A stretch of 64,000 nt of DNA from Terebella lapidaria (taxonomy: Eukaryota > Annelida > Polychaeta > Terebellida > Terebellidae): contig OX424562.1 in assembly GCA_949152475.1 (NCBI GenBank), positions 4,154,001 to 4,218,000 of the forward strand. Direction: 5' to 3'. Under the pieces are notes generated by a model. That model ran no database searches and was not told the DNA's origin. It was given only the letters and a program-made list of their open reading frames with translations. Position 1 is the first letter of the stretch, and every line of letters starts with the position of its first letter. Below, one piece after another: positions 11,136 through 23,800 of this stretch. The position numbers and the translations under genes were made by a program.

Positions 11136-12461
11136 AATATAAATAGGTGAAAAGATTGATCTATGATTCTGTATTTTCGTTATTTTATCAAACATGTCGA
11201 ATGGAAATTCATATAAAGAGATTTCAGTGGTGATTTTGAATTCGACCTTCAATAACCTCGGAAAATCAGTGCAGCAATTTTGGTGGGGAAAAGAAAACAG
11301 TTGTGACTTGAGATTTAACATTTCTATGGTAATCTTTTTTAGCCCTTGCTCTAGTTTTTCACACTTGACAGTGATATATTTGGGGCAACAGAGATGATAG
11401 GGCTACGGGGGATACACCCAAGCGGTCGTAGGCGACCGGAAGCGTCTAGTTTTTGACCAACTTTGTATCGTGCCCGGCTATACTCGCGTTGGTCTGGCCT
11501 GAGTCAAATTATAAACTCAGCCCAGTATTGGTTAAGGGACTGTCTCCAAGATGCCATGCCTATGGAACAGATTTCAGAAAAATACCAAACTCTTTGTGCT
11601 GGATTGCGCCGTTGATCACTCAAACAAAATATTGATCATAATAATTTCATCATAATATTGATCATAATAAATTTCAACGTACCGCACGGCCTATATTCCT
11701 TGGCAGATGAGCCAAAATACACGTACCCATTTTATCATACATGTATACATATTCTGCGAGCGTAACATGCATTTGTCTTTCAACAGCAGTAACTGTTAGA
11801 TGTATGAATAACTCCTGTGGCTATTGTGTGATTGTGATTTCTTGAATGCAAAATATATTTTCAAGCACAAGTGATAAAACAAATTTTCTTTTGTGACCAT
11901 TGTATTTTCTATGAGATGGCCCCTATTCAGATCAGCTGTTCCATTGATTTGTGTCAATCCCATACAGCATCAAAATGGCAAGCTAGAATTCCCATGTTAA
12001 AACCCCATAAGGATATATATTTTCCTAAATATACCGACGAGAAATGCACGCGACAGAAAAACAGCCATTGCTTCATAATGGTCACAGTGCCATTTTCACT
12101 TTATATAAATTTCATTTAATACAAGTCAGTAAATTCTGAAATATGACAAGATAGGTTCGCGCCAATAAATTATGCGCCGACTTTAGCACTAGTAGCAGCG
12201 TGATACCTACACAGCCATAGTGCTAGTAGGTGCTCACCCCTCTCAGACTATGGCTGGTTTATAAGCAATCCGTATTTAGCAATTTCTTCATTGACCCGTG
12301 CAAACCACAGAAAGCTTGAATCACTACAACCCGGACATGTGATTGTTTTATGGATTATGTCCTCGGTGGGTTCAACAAGACAGCAATGTCAGAGTTGTTT
12401 CTTCTATTGTTCATTGTAGGCTGGTGGAGGGTGGTGCCCCCTGCTAAGAGCAGACAGAAGC

Positions 12462-15085
12462 ATGATGAGGAAGCGACACCAGAGCAAGCACCAGGTGGCA
12501 CCACCGAACTATGTGCTGGTGATACTGCTGGGAGCTGTGGCGGGATTCTTGCTGGGTCTCAAGAGTCACAGCGTTATACTCGCCTGTGATGGAGGTGGAG
12601 ACCTACTGTTGGAACAACCTCTACACTCGCTGGACACCCACCCTGTGGCGCCTGCAGCTCCTGCAACTCCCAGCCAAGCGGCCGGCCACAAACGATCCCG
12701 AGACCTGCTTCTGGTCGGAGTCATGACAGCCAGAAAGTACCTCAACAGTCGGATTGTCGCTGTTTATAATACCTGGGCTAAAACCATCCCAGGGAAAGTC
12801 ATCTTTTTCTCCAGTGCAGGCTCCGATGTGGACTTTCCGCCGGGAATCCCAGTGGTGAGTTTGCCCGGTGTGGACGACGTTTATCCACCGCAGAAGAAGG
12901 CTTTTATGATGCTCAAGTACTTGTGGGACCATTATGGTGGCCAGTATGAGTACTACATGCGGGCGGACGACGATGTATACATCCGTGCGGATCGTCTGAC
13001 TCAGTTCCTGCACTCTGTCAATAGCTCGCGCGTGGTGTTTGCGGGTCAGGCCGGGCAGGGGAATAAGGAGGACATCGGGCGCCTTAACATGCAGGGTCAG
13101 GAGAACTTCTGTATGGGCGGTCCCGGCGTCATTCTCAGTCACGCAGCCATGGAACAGGTGGCACCACGCATCAGCTACTGCTTCAAAAATCTCTACACTC
13201 ACCATGAAGATGTTGAGATTGGTCGCTGTGTCTACATGGTCACTGGTGTCTACTGTACCTGGGCATATGAGGTAGGTCCTCTGACAACTGTATTCCTTTT
13301 TCACTCAATTCTTGAAGTCCTGACTGAATACATATAGTTACACTCCATATTCACACTATGACCATGAATATATTTCATTCCTATACATGTACCTAATGGT
13401 TATGATGATCATAGAGGTACATTTGGTATACATTCATTCTGCAGATGCAGCAATTGTTTCTGAACAACTACAAAGATCCAAATGGCTCATTCATTGAACC
13501 TCTGAAGACAAAAGATATTCTAGGAGCAATAACTCTGCACCCGATCAAGAACCACAAGTACCAGTACCGTATGCATCACCACTTCCACACGGTGCGCGCG
13601 GGTGAGATTCGGCAGGATCTGCTGCAGCTGTACCGAGAAGTCCATGCCATGAATGAGGTACTACAGGACAGAGACGCCTTTTACAGCCCAAACAAACTGG
13701 GTCTAGGACCGTCGCTGCTCAAGTCCGTGCCAAGGTCCCATGAAGAGGTGCTCTCCTGGGACTTCCTGACCACATCAATCTACTCCCTCAAGTCACGCAA
13801 TCCACGCCGCGCCCTGGAGGTGTCACTCCGGATGGGACTCGAGGACGTGGTCAGACAGACCATGGACATGATCAACAAGAACGCTCGACAGCGGGGCCGC
13901 ACAATCGACTTTCAGAAGATCCTGTATGGCTACCATCGAGTTAACCCTCTCCACGGCGCCGACTACATCTTGGACCTGCTGCTTATCTACAAGAAGCACA
14001 AGGGCAAGCGGCGGATGACAGTACCTGTCCGCAGACATGCCTACCTGCAACAGACTTTTGCTCCAATAGAGGTGACTGAGGAAGCTGACGTTAGTGCCAC
14101 GCTGCCGTTCCCCAAGCAGGGAGATTCTCGGCCGGCCTTCCTGGACCTGCTCCAGCGCGGCATCGGGACGTTGTACAGTCAGCCAGGGGAGCCAGCAGCG
14201 TCACCAGGGACCGGCATCGAACCCGTCATACATTTCATCCTGCCGCTTGCCGGTCGCTTCCAGACCTTCCTCCACTTCATGCACAACTTTGAGGAGGTGT
14301 GCCTGCACCAGACGGCGCCAGTGGTACTGGTGGTCGTCCTATACCGTGGTGAGGCTGAGGATCGCACCCCTGCCGTCGGTGACGTCCTGCGCTCTCTGGC
14401 GCTCAAATACCCACAGCACCGTCTGAGTCTGCTACAGAAGGATGGAGCATTCTCTCGTGGCCAGGCTCTCAGTCACGGTGCTGCTCGCTGCCGTAATGAC
14501 TCACTAATGGTCTTCATCGACGTGGACATCTACTTGAGACGGGACGTACTGCACAGGATCATACACAACACAGTCCAGCACAGACAGGTCTACTACCCGA
14601 TCGTCTTCAGTCAGTACGACCCGGCCATGACGTGTGCTGCTGACACCGACTGCTCCCAGACAAGTGCCTTCTCGTTCACGGAGGACCGTGGCTACTGGCG
14701 ACAGTTCGGCTATGGAATTGTGGCTCTGTACAAGTCAGATTTTCTATCTGCCGGAGGCTTTGACACATCTATCCAGGGCTGGGGTAAGGAAGACGTGGAA
14801 CTCTTTGAGCGATTCCTCTCCATGAACATGACTGTGTTCCGTGCGGCTGATCCTGGGATGGTTCACATGTTCCACGCCGTCAACTGTGACCCACAGCTGG
14901 ACTCGGCGCAGTACCAGATGTGTCTGGGGAGCAAGGCTGCGACCTACGGCAGCACACACCGCCTTGCAGACCACGTCTACCGCACCCCAGAGATCCTTTA
15001 CAAGAACGAGCTGCCAGACACAGAGGATCATGGCCAACAGCACGGTCTGCCCCAGGACTTCAACCTCAACAACCTGAAGCACTGA
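12462..15085 (+). CDS. CHSY1: Chondroitin sulfate synthase, two exons
   Basis: A Golgi type II membrane glycosyltransferase that polymerises chondroitin by alternately adding GlcA and GalNAc. Exon 1 is 12462-13271 and exon 2 is 13445-15085. The 172-bp intron is in phase 0 (GAG|GTAGGT..TGCAG|ATG), giving 816 residues against 802 in human CHSY1. A short basic N-terminus precedes a membrane anchor at about residues 17-33. The beta-1,3-glucuronyltransferase-like half (GT31) has RADDDVYIRADRL with DDD at 169-171, ENFCMGGPGV and THHEDVEIGRCV. After the link TVPVRRHAYLQQTF comes the GalNAc-transferase half, with DVD at 629-631 and GWGKEDVELFERF at about 715-727. The junction reads YE|MQQLF as in vertebrates. 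The start is the first ATG of the frame; ATG at 12350 is out of frame and may be a uORF. It could be co-orthologous to CHSY1 and CHSY3. Confidence 0.95.
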
Positions 15086-16480
15086 CCACCACAGTAACCC
15101 ACCGTCTATCATTTCAGAGACTGCTAGTAATCCATTCTAAATGTGTGTTTGTGTGGAAAAGTGCACATACCCTGCATACAGCATTTTAGTGTGAAACCAA
15201 ATGGTCTGTGTAATTTGTTGTTTGTGTTCATTACAAAGCTAGAATGAGTTTGGAATTCTACATTTTATGTAGTGAATGAAAAAGTCAGGTGGATTTGTTT
15301 ACTGCGAGAGGTTATTGGCTGATTTGTGAAAACCCAACCGATCATAAATTATTTGTTCGCTTGGTTTATCATGTTTAAAACACCCCAGATGGTTAGGAAT
15401 GGTGCTGCAAATTATGGTGCTGGCAAGTATTCAAGTATGAAGGCTGCAATACCTGAGAATTGTGACATATGTTTTATGGTGCTACCAGATTTTCTACATA
15501 CATGTAGTTATTATGTGTCAACGCACACGCCTGGACAAACTGTCATGTTTCAGTTTGTTGGGAATGATGTGATCAATGATGATATTCTGCTGGGAATTAG
15601 ATCGTTTGTCAGTTGCATATTTACTGCCAACACTGGTGTCATACATTTGTTTTTAACACGTACCATTTTACAGAAAAAATATATATTTGAAATGTTTAGC
15701 ATATTTATTGGTGCTACTTGAATGTGTCAAATACATGTCAGATTTTGTGTAATTGTACAATGTACATGTATGTAAATGATAACCAGTACCTGTATCCATT
15801 CAAACTACCAGTCAACTGTGTGTTTTGTGAAGGAAGGCTGCTTGTCAGTTGGTGAGATTCAACCCTGCCAACTTTGTGAGCAAACAATCTTTTCTATCCA
15901 TGGCTTCTGTAGAATCACTTACAATGCAAAGTTTGTTCATTTGACTTTATATAAGAGTGAAAACTCTAATTGAACCATTTCATGAGCTGCACAACTGGCT
16001 GTGTAAAGTGAAAGGATAAACTACATTTGTGGTCGAGTTATATTGCTGCATCACTAAATCCATGGAAAAGCAGCCTTAGACCAGCCATTACTGAAGGAAC
16101 ATTGGTTGACTTCAGAAGTACACTGTACAGTATTCGAGAAATAACTAGGGTGAGTTTAAACCATTGTCCGTATGTCCGTACCTCTACAACATTAGCTGCT
16201 GCATACTACTTGATACAAATACAAAGTACTCGATCTAGTCTGTTGATCTGCTATATTCTGATATATATAGTCTTGTATACAAACATTCTTCATGTATTTT
16301 CTGTGATGCATGTTTTGATAAATGAAAAAGGAATATTCATAACTTGGTACTTCTAATATGTGTACAAATTCATAACTGTATGTTAGGCTTTAGGAATTTT
16401 GTTGTTGATGAATCATTGAGTTACATGTCTCAATTCTGCATGATCCTGAATAATAAATGATCTATATGGAGGAAAAGAAG
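15086..16480 (+). other. CHSY 3' UTR and polyadenylation region
   Basis: AT-rich non-coding DNA downstream of the CHSY stop. A good AATAAA lies at 16452-16457, about 1.37 kb after the stop, and is the likeliest polyadenylation signal. The open frames here (for example 15326-15721) have UTR-like composition and no recognisable domain. Confidence 0.5.
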
Positions 16481-16712
16481 TTTTGTGATATATCTTTGTA
16501 AGCCCATGTGATCAGATTATTTCGGCCAATTTGGACAGGATTCGATGATAATTGGGTTTAACTAAAAATTCAGTAGGTTTGCGTGTATTGCTATAAAGTC
16601 AAAGGCTTGTAATTCACAGCTTCACTTTGGGTGACAGAATTTAGAATTTGAGAGCTCCGTTCAGTAGGTAAAACCTTAATAGTAATTAACCAGGATGGAA
16701 AAACCTTACTAA

Positions 16713-16797
16713 GTGCCGGTCGAGGGCGCAAACCCCAGTCCTCCCACAATGTGAGCCTCAAGAGTCAACAGTCCTATCCACTCAGCCACACAGGCAG
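16713..16797 (-). repeat. tRNA-derived SINE head or tRNA pseudogene
   Basis: Read on the - strand, TGTGTGGCTGAGTGGATAGG matches a tRNA A box and GGGGTTTGCGCCCTCGACC resembles a B box, about 50 bp apart with a long variable-arm-like middle. The cloverleaf is imperfect and there is no clean acceptor stem, so a SINE head or decayed Ser/Leu-type tRNA is likelier than a working tRNA. DNA from 16800 to 17790 is otherwise featureless AT-rich sequence upstream of SPAG8. Confidence 0.45.
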
Positions 16798-17794
16798 TAA
16801 TGATTCACTTATTTTGAATTATTGTATTGAAATACTGTGATTTTGGAATGTATTTTGGGGGTAATTTTACCTATTTTATTTTTACTATTTTCACTGAAAT
16901 TAGTCTGATGAAAATGACTGAGCAGAATTTGGGGATGAACTACACTTGAATTCATAGAAATTGATTTTGAAGTAATAAAAATTTGAAATTTCTGGAAATT
17001 TAGGCCAATTTTTCTCATCTCCAATAATATGGTTGCCTATACAGGGCCAGCCTTACATGTTTTGTTTCCCCTAACCCTGCCCATCTCATATATGGTAGGT
17101 AGGTGAAAAAAATTTTTTTTTGCCCGAGTATGTCAAGACTGAGCGAAGTGGTGTAAAAGCTTAGGCTCACAATACGCGTATTCGTTTCGTCTCCTATATC
17201 CAATTCCGGCAAACTTTCCGTCTCCTATTCCGTTGTCTGTGATATTTAGATCTAGAAGAAAAAAAAATTCTTTAAAAAATCACAAATAAAATTTTTTTGG
17301 GTAGAAAGGATTTATTGAGGGTAGTGAGGGTTAGAAGAAACAACAAAATTTTAGCCCAGTAGTTTATCTATAGGTATTTGGTAGGAACATTTGCAGGGTG
17401 ACTGAGCCCTCTGAGTGTGTTTTTTTTAGGTGTAGTTTGTCCTGAATTAGTTCAAGAAGCGAATGACAAATATCAGGCGACATAAGTAATTTCCAAAGAA
17501 CATATAATCAGCCGCTGAATGCAACCTGGACACCTCAATCCATGAAATTTTGGTTTTGTACATTTTGCCCTTCGGCGATGGTGCTGCCACCTGTCATTTG
17601 CACAGCGCCGCCTATCGAACAAATCCTATCGTTATGGTTACTTGTAAACTTCCGGCTGAACCAAAACAAAAATACAAATGAAAATATTTTATGAAATTTG
17701 CAGAACACAACTGTGATAGATCTATTCATTCACTGTAGATTACTGGTTCGATTGTTGCCTTGCTCAGGAGATAACGTATGCGTAAACTGACAAG

Positions 17795-17884
17795 ATGGCT
17801 TCGCTAACAAGTGATCAAGGCCGAAACGAGATCAGATTCAACAATTCTGGTGGCAAATGTCTCTTAGAAAACTGGGTTGAGGAG
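17795..17884 (+). CDS. SPAG8: SPAG8 exon 1
   Basis: Thirty codons starting MASLTSDQG and ending CLLENWVEE before a GTGGGT donor, phase 0. The upstream ATG at 17778 is in another frame, so 17795 is the chosen start. The NWVEE end continues as RA in exon 2, restoring the family's NWVEERA motif. Confidence 0.85.
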
Positions 17885-20800
17885 GTGGGTTCTATTCTAA
17901 AACAGCCATGTTAGCAGCTGCATGGTTACTTAGAACTAATGCTGCCTTCAAACCAATTTGTGAAGACGGTACGCACCGCCGGTGACGTCGACTGTCACGG
18001 GCGGTGAATGTTGGTTTGAACGTAGTTCCTGGCAGTTGACTACCGCCAGCAGTTGGGGAAAGGGGCAAATTTGGGGACTGTTGTCAAATTTGACAACACC
18101 CCAAGAGTTGTCAAATTTGCCCCTTTCCCCAACTGACCGCCAGCTATTTCACTGGCGGCAAAAATGGAGGCGCTAAAAAATTTCCCACTTCACCGCTAGT
18201 GAACACCGTTGGTAACTTGGCTTGAATGCAAATCACTGGTGGTGAACTGGGAAACACCGTCTCCACAAGTTGGCTAGAAGGCAGCATTTGATCTACTTGT
18301 CTTGTGGTAGAACCTACTAGTGATGGAAGAGGTAGATCTAGATCTAAAAGAGGTACACTAGATCTAGATTCTAACTAATCTCAGTCATCACTTGGTCACG
18401 GAGTCGCTGATTGATGGTGACATTGGATGATGGAAGAAACATTTTTGCCACATACAGTGTATTGTTGCATTCCCTCCTCAATTTTTCGTGCGCATTCCAG
18501 ATCGCATTCCCTCAGTTCCTTATGGTGTAATTACAACCGATCCACATCGTATACTCGTGTAGAATTGGTTTTCTAGGACAAATTTATCTTGGAAGATACA
18601 GGTGACGTGCCTATTCCCGAGCGGGTACTTAAGCCTGAGCACCCCCTACTACGGTCGTCTACGTCAATTATCCTTAAGCTTTGCACTGTATGCAATCGTT
18701 TTGTCATGACTTGCACCTTGTACAATCAACGACGACGATTATCTGGGGGGTGCTCGGGTTTAAGTCCCCGCTCGGAAATAGGCACGTCATCTATATATTA
18801 TGTGTCTGGTAAAATAAATATGTATTTTGGTAAAATATTCACGAACAATCGCTAATTTGTTCACATTGAGAGATTTTGAACAGGTCATCAACAGATTTGC
18901 AGCGGCCATCGCTAAAACCATGCATGCACAAAATGTCAGGCAAGCTTCAAGCCACGCGAGTACGTTTGGCTCTACGCCCTTGGTCAACTTCACCTATAAG
19001 ATCGCGAAAGAACTCCATGTTTCAGAAGAGTGGAAAGAACTCCATGTTTCAGAAGAGTGGTGGCTGACATTTCAGTCATGTCATGTTTTATTGTTTCGAA
19101 AAGAGTAGTACTGGTTTTTAGCTTACCGGCCCTTTGGGCCGATAAGCTATTATCGTGGTTTTTCGTCCGTCGTCCGTCGTTTTGAATCGTTTTTGCCGAT
19201 TTGGCGGCCATTTTTGACGAAAAATTGCCAATTTTGGACTTTGGTGGCCATTTTCTCAAAAACTGTCTGATCAGTTTTGAGATTTTTGTTTCAAAACATT
19301 CCTCTCATGTACCTCTATGACATGTATAGGTTTCGTTGCCCTTGAATCGCCGGTCTGCGTGTGGCGGCCATTTTGATTTTTTGACGGGTCGGCGAAAAAA
19401 AAATTGTTTGTCCCAAATCAAGTCACTACCGTATTCGTTTTGAGCCATTTCCAGCAAAAAAAAAAAAATTTTTTTTTTGACCATTGAAAATTTTTTTGGA
19501 CAGAAAATTTCACCCGATTTTTCCTTCATAATGGGAGATATGCACAGTGATCTCATAGAACACTTCAAGATAGAGCCTAAGTATTGGCACATTCAAATGG
19601 GAAATCATATATTGCGGTTTGAGTGGTGACCTTGAATTTGACCTTCAATGACCTTGAGAGGTCAAAACGACCTTTTTTGTCAAAAAAACGATGAATTTTG
19701 CCTTTGTTGGTCATTTTCTCGAAATCTATTCAGACAGTTTTCCTCAAAATCATGTATAAGATTCTCCTTATGTACCTTTGTGATGTGTATAAATTTCGTT
19801 GCCTTTGAAATGACGGTCTGCGTGGGGCGGCCATTTTGATTTTTTGACGAGTCGGCAAAAAAATTTTTTTTTGTCCCAAATCAAGTCACTATTCGTTTTG
19901 AGCCATTTCCAGCAAAAAAAGAAAAAAAAAATTTTTTTGACCATTGAAAATTATTTTGGACTTACAAAATTTCACCCAATTTTCCCTTCATAATGGGAGA
20001 TATGCAGAGTAATCTCATAGAATACTTCAAGATAGAGCCTAAGTATTGGCACATTCAAATGGGAAATCATATATTGCTGTTTGAGTGGTGACCTTGAATT
20101 TGACCTTCTATGACCTTGAAAGGTCAAAACGACCTTTTTTGTCGAAAAAACGATGAATTTTGCCTTTAGTGGTCATTTTCTCGAAATCTATTCAGACAGT
20201 TTTCCTCAAAATCATGTATAAGATTCTCCTCATGTACCTTTGTGATGTGTATAAATTTCGTTGCCTTTGAATCGACTATCTGTGAAAATTTGTCATTAAC
20301 AAAAAAAATCTTTCAAGATGTAATTCGATTTTGTATTATAGTCCATACAGAAAATGTGTTTCTATCAACATTTACGAAGATGTTTCAACATATTGATTTT
20401 AACATCAGTGTAACAATTTATATGTATTCAGTATTCTATGCAATTCACATGATTGCCGGTAAGCTACAGCACCCTTGTTATGTTGTTTGATCCCATCCCA
20501 CTCTTTACTGGGGACAGTGAAAATTTTTGTGTGTCGTTTTTAGGTTACCGGACCTATGGTCCGATAACCTATTGCCGTCACGTTGCGTCCGTCGTCCGTC
20601 CGTCCGTCGTCCGTCCACATTTTTATCTTTAAAGTTTACAGGCGGATTTTCCTGAAATTTTGCACAAAGTTGCCTAAAAATATTTCAAGAGGGGGTTATT
20701 TTTTAGTTTTTTGATTTTCGCATTTTTCTCAAAATGCCGGCCATTTTTGACGAAAAATGGCCAATTTTTGGACTTTGGCGGCCATTTTCTCAAAAACTGT

Positions 20801-23800
20801 CTGATCAGTTTTGAGATTTTTGTTTCAAAAGATTCCCCTTATGTACCTTTATGATGTGTATAAGTTTTGTTGCCCTTGAATCGCCGGTCTCCGTGTGGCG
20901 GCCATTTTGAATTTTTGACGGGTCGGCAAAAAAAATTTTTTTTGTCCCAAATCGCGTTACTATCCATTTTGGGTCATTTCTAGACAAAAAATTTTTTTCA
21001 CCCTTTGAGAAAAATTTTGGACTTAGAAAATTTTCGGCACTTTTTTCCTTCATAATGAGAGCTGCAGGGACTGTACTCATAGAACGCTTGAAGATAGAGC
21101 TTAGATATTGGCACTTTCAAATGGAAAGTCATATATGGCGACTTGTGTGGTGACCTTGAATTTGACCTTGGATGACCTTGAAAGGTCAAAACAGCCATTT
21201 TTGGGTCGAGAAATGCTCAAATTTGCACCTGGCCTGTCTTTTCTCGAAAACTGTCTGATCAGTTTTGAGATTATTGTTTCAAAATATTCCCCTTATGTAC
21301 CTTTATGATGTTTATAAGTTTTGTTGCCCTTGAATCGCCAGTCTCCGTGTGGCGGCCATTTTGAATTTTTGTTTGCCCCAAATCGCGTTACTATTCATTT
21401 TGGGTCATTTCTAGACAAAAAAAAAATTTTCACCCTTTGAAAAAAATTTTGGACTTAGAAAATTTTCGGCACTTTTTTCCTTCATAATGGGAGCTGCCAG
21501 GACTGTACTCATAGTACGCTTGAAGATAGAGCTTAGATATTGGCACTTTCAAATAGGAAGTCATATATAGCGAGTTGGGAGGTGACCTTGAATTTGACCT
21601 TTGATGACCTTGAAAGGTCTAAACAGCCATTTTTGGGTGAAAAAATGCCCAAATTTGCCTCTACAGATGAAATGCATGTAGATAGAGCTTCAGTTTGCAT
21701 TATGAACATATAGGAAGTCATATATGAAACAACTGATGATGACCTTGATTTTGACCTTGGATGACCTTGAGTGCTAAATGTCTGACTTGAAATCTTGAAA
21801 GTGGCCTCTGAAGCATAAACTTTTGCACATACAGGTTAGGATTGTGTATAAGCCTGTAAAAGAGTCATGGCACATTTTTTGGTGACCTTGAACTTGACCT
21901 TAAAGACCTTGAAGGGCGAATCTCAAAATCTGAAATTGGCCTCTACACACGAAATACTTGTTGATAAAACTTTTTTTTTTGCCGACTCGGCACTTCCTGT
22001 TTGGCCGTATCTCAGAAACGGTGAGTCGTAGAGCGAAACGGAGCTCAATTCCGGCCTTCTGTATTATGAACATACGAAGTCATATGCAGCATACCTGATG
22101 GTGACATTGAGATTCACAAAGATGACCTTGACTGGTAAATCTCAAAATCATATGTCACCTACAATGCTTGAAACCAAAATTGTCCGGTAACCTATCTTAG
22201 CCCTTGGGCTAATTTTTCAAACAGTAGTGCCTGATGTTTCATTATAATGTCTAATACTAGTATGTACATGTATGTTCATGGACAGAATTTTGGTGAGAAT
22301 CCAGTTCTTGCAAAGATTCTCACAAAATGGCCCTTGATTCTCGCAAAATATATATATATGAGAACAGGATTCTCGCAAATTTTCTGAAATTTTCACCCTG
22401 ATGTTTGATCATGTTTCAGAGAGCGGTGGCTGATATGGGGCTGGGGGATGAAGCGATTCAAGCTGACGAAAAGACTCAGAAGAGTCCTGGACAGATGTTG
22501 AAGGAGGGCCACACAGGACTGCTAACGACAAACTTGAACCAATCACCGGAAAACCTGACCACATTCCGAGTGTCATACAAGAAACCCAGCCCACCGAACG
22601 TCCGACAGAAAGGTGAGCTCTTTCAGTCGTGCTTGATTCTCTGCAACAGAAAACATGAAAACAAGCACTTAATCAGTGAGTGAAAGAAGACTTTTTATTG
22701 CTGCGATTTCATTGATGGCACCTATATATGTTCTTTACAGGAAGCAAAGCTGAAATGTTGGAAAAATTACTTTATGAGCAAGTGAGGTGAGCATTATACG
22801 AATACTACTAATCCACTTGTAACATAGTAGAACAAGTAGTACATGTACTAGCATTATAGCTATATTCCAGGCTGTTTGCAGCGTTGAATGCCAGTTATTA
22901 TTATTTTATGAGCAGCAAGGAAGTTGAGGCAGAATTCAATGCACCTCCGGAGCAGGAACCGATGGAGTCAGTGACACACACGGACTTCAACATTGCGGAC
23001 TTTGTGCCACGCAAACAGGAGCCAACAGCTGTAAGTACAAGAAAATGGCAATATATATGTGCAAAAGTCTAGTACTTACATGTAGTCCATGGTCACATGA
23101 TTTATGCCATAAACATAGAAGAGAGATGGACTGCCAACTTGACCTCAGTGACCTCGAGCTTGCGTCCAGAGGAAGATTGGTATTTTATTTCCAGCTTGAA
23201 GTTTCATGGAAAATTGAATTGTCATAATGCGTCAAATACCATACATGATGTTATCACTCGGAAGATCGTCAAGATTAAAAATTAGCCCAAGGGCTAAGAA
23301 TGGTTACCGGACAATGTGTATTTTAGATATTAGCCTTTTGTCCCATAACCTTGAAAGTAAGATCATTGGTCAATTCAAGGTCACCAGAACATTCAGCCCA
23401 TATCATTTCTAGCATGTTCACAATTGATTCCTAAGCTGTAAAGTCGATATTAAGTGAGATACTAGCCATTTTGTGATCTGACCTTGAAAATGAGCTCAAA
23501 GGTCAAGTTCAAGGTCATGAGAATATTCAGCATATATAATTTCCAATATGTTCGCAATTGACTCCTAAGCTGTAAAGTCGATAACAAATGAGATATGAAC
23601 CTTTTTTGTTCTATGACCTTGAAAATGAGGTGAAGGTCAAATTCAAGGTCACCAAAATATTCAGCAAATATCATTCCCTATATGTCCACTATGGATTACT
23701 AAGCTGTAAAGTCGATAATGAGCGAGATATTACCCATTTTGTTCTCTGACCTTGAAAATACATGTAAGGTAAGGTCAAAGGTCAAATTCAAGGTCACCAG

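Larger units (their letters stand above)
9072..11449 (+). mobile_element. F5: Helentron-like element with two internal arrays
   Basis: The 5' end TGTATCCCCCGAACAAAGTT contains a CCGAACAAAGTTCGG hairpin. The 3' end has the inverse GGGGGATAC, then the hairpin CGGTCGTAGGCGACCG, then AGCGTCTAG at 11449 followed by T's. After the 5' hairpin comes a GC-rich CGCCGCCGCGTCC tract, like the CGTCCGTCGTCC tract of F1 and F2. It carries two AT-rich tandem arrays (9620-10470 and 10470-11135) and no gene. Confidence 0.7.
8544..12186. mobile_element. TIR element hosting F5
   Basis: The terminal inverted repeats begin CTAAAGTCGGCGCATAATTT and extend about 40 bp (8544- and -12186). The flanks are CACTATA (8537-8543) and CACTAGTA (12187-12194), a probable 7-8-bp target duplication. 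Without the nested F5 (9072-11449) the element is about 1.27 kb, non-coding and non-autonomous. The right end lies only about 270 bp upstream of the CHSY start codon, so it may overlap that gene's promoter or 5' UTR. Confidence 0.7.

Noticed and set aside
12350-12589. ORF beginning upstream of CHSY
   Set aside because: Different frame from the conserved protein; at best a uORF in the 5' leader.
12621-13304. 227-residue - strand ORF opposite CHSY exon 1
   Set aside because: Antisense shadow of a well-supported coding exon.
15326-15721. 131-residue ORF after CHSY
   Set aside because: Lies in the 3' UTR before the AATAAA; composition not protein-like and no domain recognised.
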